14,712 nt of DNA from CBDTTM01 sp965363355 (GCA_965363355.1 CBDTTM010000046.1:1-14712), one strand, 5' to 3'. Shown: positions 6,316 to 14,131, numbered from the stretch's first letter. Numbers and translations are program-made. Notes: generated by a model from the sequence alone, not told the origin.

Positions 6316-6909
6316 ATGAAAATCAAGCGTGCACTACTTAGTGTTTCCGATAAAACTGGCATTGTTGAACTCGCTCGAAAGCTCCATGAAGCTGGCGTAG
6401 AGATTGTTTCTACGGGTGGTACAATGAAGGCCATCAAAGAAGCAGGTATTCCTGTTATGTATGTAAGCGATGTAACCGGTTTTCCTGAAATCATGGATGG
6501 CAGAGTCAAGACGCTCAATCCTTATATCCACGGTGGTATTTTGGCAGTTCGTGACAACGAAGAACATGTTGCGGCGATGAAGGAACATAAGATCACAGGA
6601 ATCGACATGGTTGTCGTCAATTTATATCCTTTCCGCCAGACGATTGCAAAAGCGGGCGTGACGCAGGCTGAAGCAATTGAAAATATTGATATTGGCGGAC
6701 CGGCGATGATTCGTGCAGCTGCCAAAAACTTTAAGTTTGTTACCGTTGTTGTCAACCCAGCTCGTTATGATGAAATCGCAGCAGATGTCCAAAAAGATGG
6801 CGGTGTCAGTGATGCGCTGCGTCTACAACTTTCACAGGAAGCTTTCCAGCATACGGCAGAATATGACAATTGTATCCAGTCGTATTTGGCAGGACAGATT
6901 AAAGGCTGA
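6316..6909 (+). CDS. purH: PurH cyclohydrolase domain only (stand-alone IMP cyclohydrolase)
   Basis: The 197-aa product matches only the N-terminal third to half of the usual bifunctional PurH (about 510 aa). It keeps the IMP cyclohydrolase (MGS-like) landmarks: SVSDKTG (9-15), STGGT (32-36), the GRVKTLNP segment (62-69) with K65, NLYPF (102-106) with Y104, and the ENIDIGGPAMIRAAAKN region (122-138) with D125 and K137. The stop comes shortly after SYLAGQIKG, where bifunctional enzymes continue into the AICAR formyltransferase half. The next 55 bases hold a hairpin and then purD, so there is no downstream remnant and no sign of frameshift. By family it closes FAICAR to IMP in the cytoplasm; the formylation of AICAR must be done by another protein. 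The start ATG follows AAAGGTGG. The domain call is firm; that it is a natural single-domain enzyme rather than a decayed one is inferred. Confidence 0.92.
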   Translation: MKIKRALLSVSDKTGIVELARKLHEAGVEIVSTGGTMKAIKEAGIPVMYVSDVTGFPEIMDGRVKTLNPYIHGGILAVRDNEEHVAAMKEHKITGIDMVVVNLYPFRQTIAKAGVTQAEAIENIDIGGPAMIRAAAKNFKFVTVVVNPARYDEIAADVQKDGGVSDALRLQLSQEAFQHTAEYDNCIQSYLAGQIKG

Positions 6910-6920
6910 TGAAATGCAAA

Positions 6921-6944
6921 AGGGCGCAGATTTGCTTGCGCCCT
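6921..6944 (+). repeat. Intercistronic hairpin between purH and purD
   Basis: AGGGCGCA (6921-6928) and TGCGCCCT (6937-6944) form a perfect GC-rich 8-bp stem around an 8-base loop. The bases after it (CTTGATGAAGG) lack a T-run, so it is not a full terminator; it may protect the upstream mRNA or attenuate purD. The purD ribosome site follows closely. Confidence 0.6.
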
Positions 6945-6964
6945 CTTGATGAAGGAGTGTAGTT

Positions 6965-8239
6965 ATGCATATTTTAGTGATTGGCGGCGGTGGCCGTGAA
7001 CATACATTAGCGTGGAAACTCAAAGAGAGCAAGCTGGCAGAAAAGATTTATGCGATACCAGGCAATCCCGGCATGGAAAAAATTGCTGAGTGCATCCCGG
7101 ATATCAGCATTACGGATAATGAAGCTTTGGTGGCATTTGCAAAGAGCAAAGAAATTTCTTTGGTGGCGGTAGGACCGGAAGTCCCTTTGTCAAATGGAAT
7201 AGTAGATGCCTTTGCTAAAGCTGGCATCAAGGCATTTGGGCCAAGTCGATTGGCAGCTGAGATTGAAGGATCAAAAGCTTTTTCTAAAGATTTGATGAAA
7301 AAATACGGTATTCCGACGGCGAAATACGAAGTTTTTACAGATGCAGCAAAAGCTCGTGCCTATGTAGAAAAAGAGGGAGCTCCGATTGTCATAAAAGCTG
7401 ATGGACTGGCAGCTGGTAAAGGTGTCATCGTAGCGGCGACCCTTTCCGAAGCGTTGTCGGCAGTTGATGAGATCATGTGCGATAAAGCTTTTGGTACAGC
7501 GGGCAGCCGTGTTGTCATCGAAGAATGCCTGGTTGGTGAGGAAGCTTCTTTACTCGCCTTTACGGACGGAGAGACGATTGTGCCGATGGTATCTTCACAA
7601 GATCATAAAAGAGCGTATGACCAAGATAAAGGTCCGAATACAGGCGGAATGGGGACGTACGCGCCAGCCCCGGTCGTTACCAAAGCTATATTGCAGCAGG
7701 TGCAAAAAGAAGTTTTGGAACCGACCGTCAAAGCCATGCAGGCGGAAGGCCGCAAATATGTCGGCTGCTTATATGCAGGTTTGATGATTACCGCAGACGG
7801 GCCTAAGGTGATTGAATTCAATGCTCGTTTTGGCGACCCGGAAACGCAGGTCGTTTTGCCTCTTTTAGATGGTGACTTGGTAGAAATCATGTTGGCCTGT
7901 GTAGATGGTAGACTCGATAAAGTCGATGTGAAATGGAAAGAAGAAGCAGCTGTCTGTGTCGTTATGGCTGCAGGCGGCTATCCAAAAACCTATGAAAAAG
8001 GCGATGTCATTGAAGGCCTTGCGGCAGCAGAAGCAACAGGTGCTATGGTCTTTCATGCGGGAACTGCAAAAAAAGGAAACGATATCGTAACCGATGGTGG
8101 CAGGGTGCTGGGGGTTGTTGCAACAGCTCCTTTAGTTAAAGACGCTTTGGACAAAGCCTATGCTGCGGTTGAGACCATAAAGTTTCGCGGTGCACATTAT
8201 CGTAAAGATATTGCTTATCGAGCGCTGCAACGGCTGTGA
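6965..8239 (+). CDS. purD: PurD, phosphoribosylamine-glycine ligase (GAR synthetase)
   Basis: The product (424 aa, typical length) joins phosphoribosylamine and glycine with ATP in the cytoplasm, the second purine step. It has an N-terminal GGGGREHTLAWKL motif (7-19), an ATP-grasp fold with KADGLAAGKGV (144-154), the segment GPNTGGMGTYAPAP (223-236), the metal-binding EFNARFGDPETQ (284-295) and the C-terminal HYRKDIAYRAL (411-421). The ATG at 6965 is preceded by AAGGAG with good spacing. It is the last gene of the operon and is followed by a terminator at 8261-8293. No fusion with PurN or PurM, as found in eukaryotes, is present. The call is secure. Confidence 0.97.
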   Translation: MHILVIGGGGREHTLAWKLKESKLAEKIYAIPGNPGMEKIAECIPDISITDNEALVAFAKSKEISLVAVGPEVPLSNGIVDAFAKAGIKAFGPSRLAAEIEGSKAFSKDLMKKYGIPTAKYEVFTDAAKARAYVEKEGAPIVIKADGLAAGKGVIVAATLSEALSAVDEIMCDKAFGTAGSRVVIEECLVGEEASLLAFTDGETIVPMVSSQDHKRAYDQDKGPNTGGMGTYAPAPVVTKAILQQVQKEVLEPTVKAMQAEGRKYVGCLYAGLMITADGPKVIEFNARFGDPETQVVLPLLDGDLVEIMLACVDGRLDKVDVKWKEEAAVCVVMAAGGYPKTYEKGDVIEGLAAAEATGAMVFHAGTAKKGNDIVTDGGRVLGVVATAPLVKDALDKAYAAVETIKFRGAHYRKDIAYRALQRL

Positions 8240-8260
8240 AAACAGAAAAAATTTGTTTGA

Positions 8261-8293
8261 GGTGCGGGAATTTTCCCGTGCCTTAATTTTTAT
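8261..8293 (+). terminator. Intrinsic terminator at the end of the pur operon
   Basis: GGTGCGGG (8261-8268) pairs with CCCGTGCC (8275-8282), including two G-U wobbles, around AATTTT. The following TTAATTTTTATTT supplies the T-rich tract. Confidence 0.8.
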
Positions 8294-8325
8294 TTGATAA
8301 CTGTCTGGGCGTACAGTTGAATTTG

Positions 8326-8354
8326 TTGGAATTTATTGGGGTTTGTGCTACAAT
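8326..8354 (+). promoter_or_regulatory. Promoter of the bacteriohemerythrin gene
   Basis: A -35 TTGGAA (8326-8331), a 17-base spacer and -10 TACAAT (8349-8354) with an extended TG at 8346-8347. Start expected near 8361, giving a leader of about 50 nt. Confidence 0.75.
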
Positions 8355-8408
8355 GATTTCACTGGCTGTAAAACCCAGGTGTAAATTTATAAAAAAGGGG
8401 TACGTTTG

Positions 8409-8795
8409 ATGATTGAGTGGAAAGATGAATATGCTATTGGAATTAAAGAAATAGACGAACAGCATGAAAAATTATTTGAAATTGCCGGTCGGATGTTTGC
8501 GTTGCTGCGCAATGACTTATTGATGGATAAATATGATAGCATTGTTGAAATCATAGATGAACTGAAAGATTATACAAGATATCATTTTGAAGCAGAAGAA
8601 GCTTACATGGAAAAAATCGGTTATCGTAAGTTCCTTTCACAAAAAGTGACACATAAGGATTTTCTCGATAAGATGGATGAGATCGATCTGCAACGAATCG
8701 ACAATGGGCAAAATCAATATCTGATGGATATTTTAAACTTTGTATTAGATTGGCTGGTTGAACATATTTTAAAAGAAGATAAGCTTATTGCCTAG
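8409..8795 (+). CDS. Bacteriohemerythrin with one substituted iron-ligand position
   Basis: The 128-aa product is a single four-helix hemerythrin domain, beginning MIEWKDEYAIGIKEIDEQHE. Family members bind oxygen at a non-haem di-iron centre in the cytoplasm and are thought to serve oxygen storage, delivery or sensing. Ligands seen by homology are H19, H59 and E63 (HFEAEE), H82, H119 and D124 (EHILKED). The position of the remaining histidine of the usual HxxxH pair is Q78 (QKVTH), so the iron site is likely altered, although this variant seems to recur in Firmicutes. The ATG at 8409 is preferred to a TTG one codon earlier; AAGGGG lies 9 bases upstream. It is monocistronic, with its own promoter (8326-8354) and terminator (8811-8846). 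It has no fused receptor or GGDEF domain. Family call firm; function inferred. Confidence 0.92.
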   Translation: MIEWKDEYAIGIKEIDEQHEKLFEIAGRMFALLRNDLLMDKYDSIVEIIDELKDYTRYHFEAEEAYMEKIGYRKFLSQKVTHKDFLDKMDEIDLQRIDNGQNQYLMDILNFVLDWLVEHILKEDKLIA

Positions 8796-8810
8796 TGAGC
8801 TTGGGCGATA

Positions 8811-8846
8811 AAAGCGGAGCGATGAGTAGGACGCTTCGCTTTTTTT
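8811..8846 (+). terminator. Intrinsic terminator after bacteriohemerythrin
   Basis: AAAGCGGAGCG (8811-8821) pairs with CGCTTCGCTTT (8832-8842) with one G-U wobble, around a 10-base loop, followed by a run of seven Ts. Confidence 0.9.
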
Positions 8847-8890
8847 GTTGAAAACTATTGCACGGATTTGTTTCATATAAAAGGGGCATA

Positions 8891-8899
8891 TGTTATAAT
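8891..8899 (+). promoter_or_regulatory. Extended -10 promoter of the M16C peptidase gene
   Basis: TGT-TATAAT at 8891-8899 is a perfect -10 with the extended TG. The -35 at the right distance (TTTCAT, 8871-8876) is poor, as is usual for extended -10 promoters. The ATG lies 37 bases downstream. Confidence 0.65.
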
Positions 8900-8936
8900 A
8901 GATAGGGTATTTTAGCAGCAAAAAGGAGCTGATTAT

Positions 8937-11861
8937 ATGACATTGGAATTAAATAAAATATATCATGGCTTTCGTCTTATACAGTCTACAAAAATAAAAG
9001 AAGTGGATGCGGTCGCGCATCGTTTTTCACACGAAAAAAGTGGAGCACGGTTATTGTTTTTGGAAAGCGATGACGATAATAAAGTTTTTTCGATTGCATT
9101 TCGCACACCGCCGACAGATGATACAGGCGTAGCTCATATTGTCGAACATTCTGTACTTTGCGGTTCGCGCAAGTTTCCATTAAAGGAACCATTTGTCGAA
9201 TTGGTCAAAGGTTCGCTCAATACATTTTTAAATGCGATGACGTATCCGGATAAGACGATTTATCCGGTAGCAAGCCGAAATGACAAGGATTTTCGCAATC
9301 TGATGGATGTGTATCTCGATGCGGTTTTTCATCCAGCTATGTATGAAAATCCTGAGGTTTTGATGCAGGAAGGCTGGCATTACGAGATTGAAAAACTTGA
9401 AGATGAACTGGCGTACAGCGGCGTCGTCTATAATGAGATGAAAGGCGCATTGTCTTCGCCAGAAGATCTTTTAGAGAGCAAAATCATGGCGTCACTTTTT
9501 CCGGATACGACGTATGGTTTTGAATCCGGTGGCGATCCGGCAGCAGTTCCGACATTGACACAGGAAATGTTCATTGATTTCCATAAGAGATATTATCATC
9601 CATCCAATAGCTATATTTATCTTTACGGCGCAATGGATATCGATGAAAATCTCGCCTTTTTAAATGATGCTTATCTTGAGGAATACGACCGGATCGAAGT
9701 GCCGTCTAAAATCGAATACCAGCCATTGTTTAAATCAGGTAAAACCATAAAAGAGCAGTATCCGATTGCTTCAAATGAGCAGATGGATGAAAAGACGTTC
9801 TTGAGCATGAACGCTATCGTTGGCAAAGACAATGAACCAGAAGAAATGCTGGCTCTTGAAATACTTGAACATGCGCTTTTGAAGACGCAGGCAGCGCCTT
9901 TGAAAAAGGCCTTGGTCGATGCGAAAATCGGTAAAGACGTGATGTCCTCCTTTGAAGATGGGATATTGCAGCCGTATTTCAGTATCATCATCACAGGGGC
10001 AGAGGCCGCGCAGAGCGAAAAATTCCGCCAAGTGGTAACAGAGACTTTAGAAAAGCTCATCAAAGAAGGTATTGATCGTGAGCTTTTAGAAGCATCGATC
10101 AATCTGCTGGAATTTAAAGTGCGTGAGGCAGATTTTGGTCAGTATCCAAAAGGCTTGATTTATGATCTCAAGCTGATGAACAGCTGGCTTTATGATGGCG
10201 ATCCAACACTATATCTGTACTATGAAGATTTATTGCAGAAGATGAAAGATGGCTTGAAGACGAATTATTTTGAAAAAGTATTGCAGGAACGTTTTTTGGA
10301 AAATCCGCATAAGACCTTGCTTATTTTAGAACCAAGCCAGACGGCTGCGGCAGAGGCTGCTGCTAAGACCAAAGCAGAATTGGCGGCAAAAAAAGCAGCG
10401 ATGACAGATGCGCAGATACAAGAAATCATCACGTTGACGGCAGAACTTAAAAAACGTCAAGAAACGCCGGATTCCCCGGAAGTATTGGCGACAATTCCAC
10501 TTTTGCGTCTTGAAGATATAAAAAAAGAAACCGAAGAGCTTGTTTATGAAGAAAAAACAATCGCGGGGATTAAAGTATTGCATCATCCATTGGTGACCAA
10601 TGAAATTGCGTATATGAGTTTTTATTTCGATGCAGCTTCTTTATCAGAAGAATTATTGCCGTATGCTTTTTTATTGACAGAGCTTTTAGGGAAAGTTGAT
10701 ACGCAGAGTTATTCGTATGCAAATTTGGCGAATCAAATCAATTTGCATACAGGTGGGATTGGTTATGATTTAGCCGCTTATGAAAAAGATGCACCATCAG
10801 GAAATATTTTGCCGAAGTTTAAGGTCAAAGCCAAGACTTTGGTAGAAAAATTACCAAGGCTGCACGAGCTCTTAGTTGAAATTCTCACCAAAAGCCGCTT
10901 TGATGACGAAAAGCGTGTGCGGGAATTGATTGAGCAGTGCAAGGCATCGATGGAAATGTATTTGCTCAAGTCGGCGCATCAAGTTACGGCATCGCGACTT
11001 TCCTCTTATTTTTCAGCAGCTGGCAATTACAATGAACGAGGTGGCTTGTCGTTTTATCACTTCATAAAAGATTTTGTCGAGAATTTTGCTGACCGTTACG
11101 AGAAGATGAAAGCGAAATTTGCTCAAATGGTGCCGATGTTATGCAATCAAAATAATTTGTTGATCAGTGTGACTACCGAAACGAAAAATTATGAAGCATT
11201 TTCGCATAGCTTTGAAATTTTACGCGGAAGTTTAAGTGTAGAGAAGTACGAACCGGCTGCTTACACATTTGAGCCCAAAAAGAAAAACGAAGGCTTTTTA
11301 AGCTCAAGCCAGGTACAGTATGTCAGCAAAGGTGCCAATTTTGCGAAGCTTGGATATCAATTCAGTGGCAGTATGCGTGTTTTGGAAACTATTTTGCGTT
11401 ATGATTATTTTTGGACGAAAATACGCGTGCAGGGCGGAGCCTATGGTGCATTTACGACCTTTAAACGCAATGGAGATATGCTGTTTGGCTCGTATCGCGA
11501 CCCGAACCTGGCGGAGACCATCAAGGTTTTTGATGAAACGGCTTTGTATTTAAAAGATTTTTCGGTCAGCGAAAGAGAAATGGTAAAATACATCATCGGA
11601 ACGATGAGCTCCGTGGATTCACCGCTTACATCCAAAATGAAGGGTGAAGCTGCAGCTGAATGCTATGTCCGTGGAATATCGCATGACGATAGACAAAAGA
11701 TGCGCGATGAGATTTTGGCAACGCGCCAGCAAGATATAGCAGCGCTTAGTGCGCTTATTGCTGCTTGCATGCAAGAAAATTACATTTGCGCACTTGGTGG
11801 CGAGGAAAAATTAAAAGAAAATGCGAAAGAGTTCAGTGAACTGAAAGAGATTTTCGCTTAA
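8937..11861 (+). CDS. M16C family zinc metallopeptidase (PreP/insulinase-like)
   Basis: The 974-aa product has the size and domain order of presequence-protease type M16C enzymes: N-terminal catalytic half, an M16C-associated linker region with a charged helical hairpin (about residues 465-525), and a C-terminal half. The inverted zinc motif HIVEH gives H67, E70 (catalytic) and H71, with E167 (YNEMKG) as the third zinc ligand. R830 and Y836 in RVQGGAYGAF match the arginine and tyrosine that the C-terminal half contributes to the active site in PreP. There is no signal peptide or membrane segment, so it should be cytosolic. By family it cuts unstructured peptides inside a closed chamber, probably a housekeeping peptide scavenger here. 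It has its own promoter (8891-8899) and AAGGAG 8 bases before the ATG. No clear terminator follows; only a weak stem before TTTTTT near 11892. Family call firm; substrate unknown. Confidence 0.95.
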   Translation: MTLELNKIYHGFRLIQSTKIKEVDAVAHRFSHEKSGARLLFLESDDDNKVFSIAFRTPPTDDTGVAHIVEHSVLCGSRKFPLKEPFVELVKGSLNTFLNAMTYPDKTIYPVASRNDKDFRNLMDVYLDAVFHPAMYENPEVLMQEGWHYEIEKLEDELAYSGVVYNEMKGALSSPEDLLESKIMASLFPDTTYGFESGGDPAAVPTLTQEMFIDFHKRYYHPSNSYIYLYGAMDIDENLAFLNDAYLEEYDRIEVPSKIEYQPLFKSGKTIKEQYPIASNEQMDEKTFLSMNAIVGKDNEPEEMLALEILEHALLKTQAAPLKKALVDAKIGKDVMSSFEDGILQPYFSIIITGAEAAQSEKFRQVVTETLEKLIKEGIDRELLEASINLLEFKVREADFGQYPKGLIYDLKLMNSWLYDGDPTLYLYYEDLLQKMKDGLKTNYFEKVLQERFLENPHKTLLILEPSQTAAAEAAAKTKAELAAKKAAMTDAQIQEIITLTAELKKRQETPDSPEVLATIPLLRLEDIKKETEELVYEEKTIAGIKVLHHPLVTNEIAYMSFYFDAASLSEELLPYAFLLTELLGKVDTQSYSYANLANQINLHTGGIGYDLAAYEKDAPSGNILPKFKVKAKTLVEKLPRLHELLVEILTKSRFDDEKRVRELIEQCKASMEMYLLKSAHQVTASRLSSYFSAAGNYNERGGLSFYHFIKDFVENFADRYEKMKAKFAQMVPMLCNQNNLLISVTTETKNYEAFSHSFEILRGSLSVEKYEPAAYTFEPKKKNEGFLSSSQVQYVSKGANFAKLGYQFSGSMRVLETILRYDYFWTKIRVQGGAYGAFTTFKRNGDMLFGSYRDPNLAETIKVFDETALYLKDFSVSEREMVKYIIGTMSSVDSPLTSKMKGEAAAECYVRGISHDDRQKMRDEILATRQQDIAALSALIAACMQENYICALGGEEKLKENAKEFSELKEIFA

Positions 11862-11927
11862 GATGTCTTTTGATGCTGGATATTTGTCTTAGTTTTTTGC
11901 ATAACTATACAGATTTTTCAAAGATAA

Positions 11928-11956
11928 TTGACTTTGCTTAAACTACATGTAATAAT
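11928..11956 (+). promoter_or_regulatory. Promoter of dapA
   Basis: TTGACT (11928-11933), 17 bases, AATAAT (11951-11956), with an extended TG at 11948-11949. The short leader (about 27 nt) leaves no room for a lysine riboswitch, and none is seen upstream. Confidence 0.7.
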
Positions 11957-11989
11957 GAAATTCAAGATGCAGCGAAAGGGGCTATTACA

Positions 11990-12877
11990 TTGAAAGACTT
12001 GATATTTAAGGGCGCCGGTGTTGCCATCATTACACCGCTTACGGAAGATGGCATCAACTTTGAAGAACTTGCCCGCTTGATTGAATTTAACATTGAAAAT
12101 AAAACGGATGCAATCGTCATAACGGGGACGACAGGAGAGTCGGCAACGTTAAGTGATGAAGAACATAAAGAGGCAATTAAATTTACAGTAGAACAAGTCA
12201 AAGGCCGGGTTCCGGTCATTGCTGGCACCGGGTCGAATGATACAGCTTATGCACTGCAGCTTTCGCAGTATGCCGAAGAAGTCGGCGCGGATGCACTGCT
12301 GCTCGTGACGCCGTACTACAATAAATGTTCACAAAAGGGAATCGTCCGTCATTTTTATGAAATTGCGGACCATGTCAATATCCCGATTATTTTATATAAT
12401 GTTCCGTCGAGAACCGGTGTGAATGTTTTGCCGGCAACGTATAAAGAACTGGCGAAGCATCCTAGGATTGTTGCAGTTAAAGAAGCTAGCGGCGATATTT
12501 CGTCGATTTTGCGAATCCGTGCTATTTGTGGAGATGATTTAGCAATCTATTCCGGTAATGACGATCAGATCGTTCCAATCTTATCGCTTGGCGGAAAAGG
12601 CGTCATATCGGTTCTTTCCAATGTTGCGCCGAAGGCAACGCATGAGATTTGTCAGCTCTACTTTGATGGAAAAGTATCAGAATCAGCAGCTTTGCAAATA
12701 GAATATCTTGATTTGATCGAATCGTTATTCGTTGAAGTCAATCCGATTCCAGTCAAAACGGCAGTGGCTCTTATGGGTTTCGCTGCAGGGCCGTTACGTA
12801 TGCCGCTTTGTGAAATGGAAGAAGAACATTTGACGATTTTGAAAAAAGCGATGCAAAAACATCATTTACTTAAATAA
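11990..12877 (+). CDS. dapA: DapA, 4-hydroxy-tetrahydrodipicolinate synthase (TTG start)
   Basis: The 295-aa product is a single TIM-barrel of normal DapA length. It condenses pyruvate with aspartate semialdehyde, the entry to the diaminopimelate/lysine branch. Visible active-site residues are T47-T48 (GTTGES), Y110 (TPYYNK), Y136 (LYNVPSRTG), R141 and the Schiff-base lysine K164 (VAVKEASGD). The start is a TTG at 11990, 9 bases after AAAGGGG; it gives the expected N-terminus (MKDLIFKGAGVAIITP) and no ATG is available nearby in frame. Related pyruvate aldolases (NanA, KdgA-like) share the fold, but the TPYYNK and NVPSRTG motifs and the catalytic set favour DapA. It stands alone: no other lysine genes are adjacent. 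It has its own promoter and terminator. Confident. Confidence 0.93.
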   Translation: MKDLIFKGAGVAIITPLTEDGINFEELARLIEFNIENKTDAIVITGTTGESATLSDEEHKEAIKFTVEQVKGRVPVIAGTGSNDTAYALQLSQYAEEVGADALLLVTPYYNKCSQKGIVRHFYEIADHVNIPIILYNVPSRTGVNVLPATYKELAKHPRIVAVKEASGDISSILRIRAICGDDLAIYSGNDDQIVPILSLGGKGVISVLSNVAPKATHEICQLYFDGKVSESAALQIEYLDLIESLFVEVNPIPVKTAVALMGFAAGPLRMPLCEMEEEHLTILKKAMQKHHLLK

Positions 12878-12885
12878 AAACAAAG

Positions 12886-12915
12886 AGCGGATACTCTTCG
12901 GGGTATCCGCTTTTT
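12886..12915 (+). terminator. Intrinsic terminator after dapA (UUCG loop)
   Basis: An 11-bp stem (12886-12896 with 12901-12911, one G-U pair) closed by a C-UUCG-G tetraloop (12897-12900), followed by TTTTT. A textbook stable hairpin. Confidence 0.93.
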
Positions 12916-12921
12916 CTGTTG

Positions 12922-12950
12922 TTGACAGAAGAAGCGATTGTTTTTATAAT
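12922..12950 (+). promoter_or_regulatory. Perfect-consensus sigma70 promoter upstream of the HlyD-like gene
   Basis: TTGACA (12922-12927), exactly 17 bases, TATAAT (12945-12950). This is the only fully consensus promoter seen in the window and suggests strong expression unless a repressor acts at it. The expected start is near 12957, giving a leader of about 50 nt. Confidence 0.85.
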
Positions 12951-12995
12951 GAAATTTGGTTTGATTATGAATAATATGATGGATAGAAGTCTCGC

Positions 12996-13001
12996 GGGAG
13001 G
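12996..13001 (+). promoter_or_regulatory. Ribosome binding site that sets the HlyD-like start
   Basis: GGGAGG at 12996-13001 lies 8 bases before the TTG at 13010 but only 2 bases before the TTG at 13004, so the second TTG is the likelier start codon. Confidence 0.7.
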
Positions 13002-13009
13002 TCTTGGTT

Positions 13010-14047
13010 TTGGAAGTCGATATAAGTAAAAAAGTCAATAAAATTGTAGTTTTCGGTTTGGCAGGGGTTGTGGCTGCGGCACTCATATGCAGTGTTGCTG
13101 TTTGGTTTTGGCATAGTCATCGCGCCTATATGACCGTCAATAATGCTAAGATTGCCAGTACGATGGTCAGTGTAAAGGCACAGGCACCAGGAACGATAGA
13201 AGAAATTCTGGTAGCCGATGGAGATACGGTTTCTCCGGGGCAAGTCATAGCAAAGATAAAAGTAAAGGTATCGGATGAACAAATCAAGCAACTCGAGCAG
13301 TCACTTGATTTGGCGAAGAAACACTATACTGAGGTTTTGGCAGGCACGACGGTAGCCAAGCCGGTAAGTGGCGGACCGGCTCTTAGTGCTGGTGCATCAC
13401 AGGCGGATATCGAACGAGCTGCAAAAACCAGGGATCGTATGCAGCAATTATATGCTATAGGAGCAATCAGCGCGGTGCGTTATCAGCAAGCCGAGGCACA
13501 ATATGAAGCTGTTGCTGCTTCTGCGGGTGGGGCAGAGGAAAGTACGCCGTCGTATGAAAGCGTTTCGACGCCAAGCTCGCCAGAGGCGATAAAGGCAGCA
13601 CAGGTACAAATCAATCAGGCTCAATTGGCCTTAGATACGGCTAAGAAAAATATGGAAGCAACAGAAATTACAGCGCCGATTGCTGGAACTTTATACTATA
13701 GCCAAGCAAAAGTTGGGACGGATATAGCGGAAGGACAGCCTATTTTCAATATAGGCGATGCTGCTAATATATGGCTGGAACTTACTTTGACGAAAGCACA
13801 AAAAGATTCTGTTCGGCTGGGGCAGTTTGTTTCCTATTCAATTGATGGAAAAGATATGCAAGGTACGGTGCTTGATATCGAGGAACCAAAAGCTGCCGCG
13901 GAAGCGACTGAAGGAGCAACCGAAAATGCGCCGACAACAGATGTTAACAGCGATGCGGTCAAAGTTAAAGTGTCACTTCCAAGCGACGTACCGGATGATA
14001 TCAAGCCGGGCGTAGCAGCTGTTGCCCGAATCGCTTTAAACGGATGA
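13010..14047 (+). CDS. HlyD/EmrA-family membrane fusion (periplasmic adaptor) protein
   Basis: The product (345 aa from the TTG at 13010) has a short cytoplasmic N-terminus, one membrane helix (about 11-35), a first biotinyl-lipoyl half (about 45-85, with APGTIEEILVADGDTVSPGQ), a helical coiled-coil hairpin (about 88-215), the second lipoyl half (ITAPIAGTLYY, about 219-250) and a C-terminal beta-barrel (about 252-345). By family it is anchored in the inner membrane and bridges an inner-membrane transporter to an outer-membrane channel for export. The coiled coil is interrupted by Ser/Gly/Pro-rich stretches (about 115-130 and 171-192), and the barrel carries an Ala/Glu/Thr-rich insert (about 291-312). 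No MFS, ABC or TolC-like partner is adjacent: dapA lies upstream and a terminator and yerC downstream. A perfect-consensus promoter drives it. Family call firm; substrate and partner unknown. Confidence 0.9.
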   Translation: MEVDISKKVNKIVVFGLAGVVAAALICSVAVWFWHSHRAYMTVNNAKIASTMVSVKAQAPGTIEEILVADGDTVSPGQVIAKIKVKVSDEQIKQLEQSLDLAKKHYTEVLAGTTVAKPVSGGPALSAGASQADIERAAKTRDRMQQLYAIGAISAVRYQQAEAQYEAVAASAGGAEESTPSYESVSTPSSPEAIKAAQVQINQAQLALDTAKKNMEATEITAPIAGTLYYSQAKVGTDIAEGQPIFNIGDAANIWLELTLTKAQKDSVRLGQFVSYSIDGKDMQGTVLDIEEPKAAAEATEGATENAPTTDVNSDAVKVKVSLPSDVPDDIKPGVAAVARIALNG

Positions 14048-14064
14048 AAATATTGTTTTTTTTA

Positions 14065-14110
14065 TAACAGACCCGGGCAAATGGACTTTGCCCGGGTCTG
14101 TTAATTTTTT
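14065..14110 (+). terminator. Strong intrinsic terminator after the HlyD-like gene
   Basis: A perfect 17-bp stem (14065-14081 with 14087-14103) with a TGGAC loop and a following TTTTTT. The core CCCGGGC makes it the most stable hairpin in the window. Confidence 0.95.
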
Positions 14111-14131
14111 CTGTTCAACGCACAGGGGACG

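Noticed and set aside
6910..6964. Frameshifted remnant of the PurH formyltransferase domain
   Set aside because: Only 55 bases separate purH from purD and they hold a hairpin and the purD ribosome site, with no formyltransferase-like peptide in any frame.
11862..11989. Lysine riboswitch or T-box before dapA
   Set aside because: The gap is 128 bases with a promoter close to the start; the leader is too short and no conserved core is seen.
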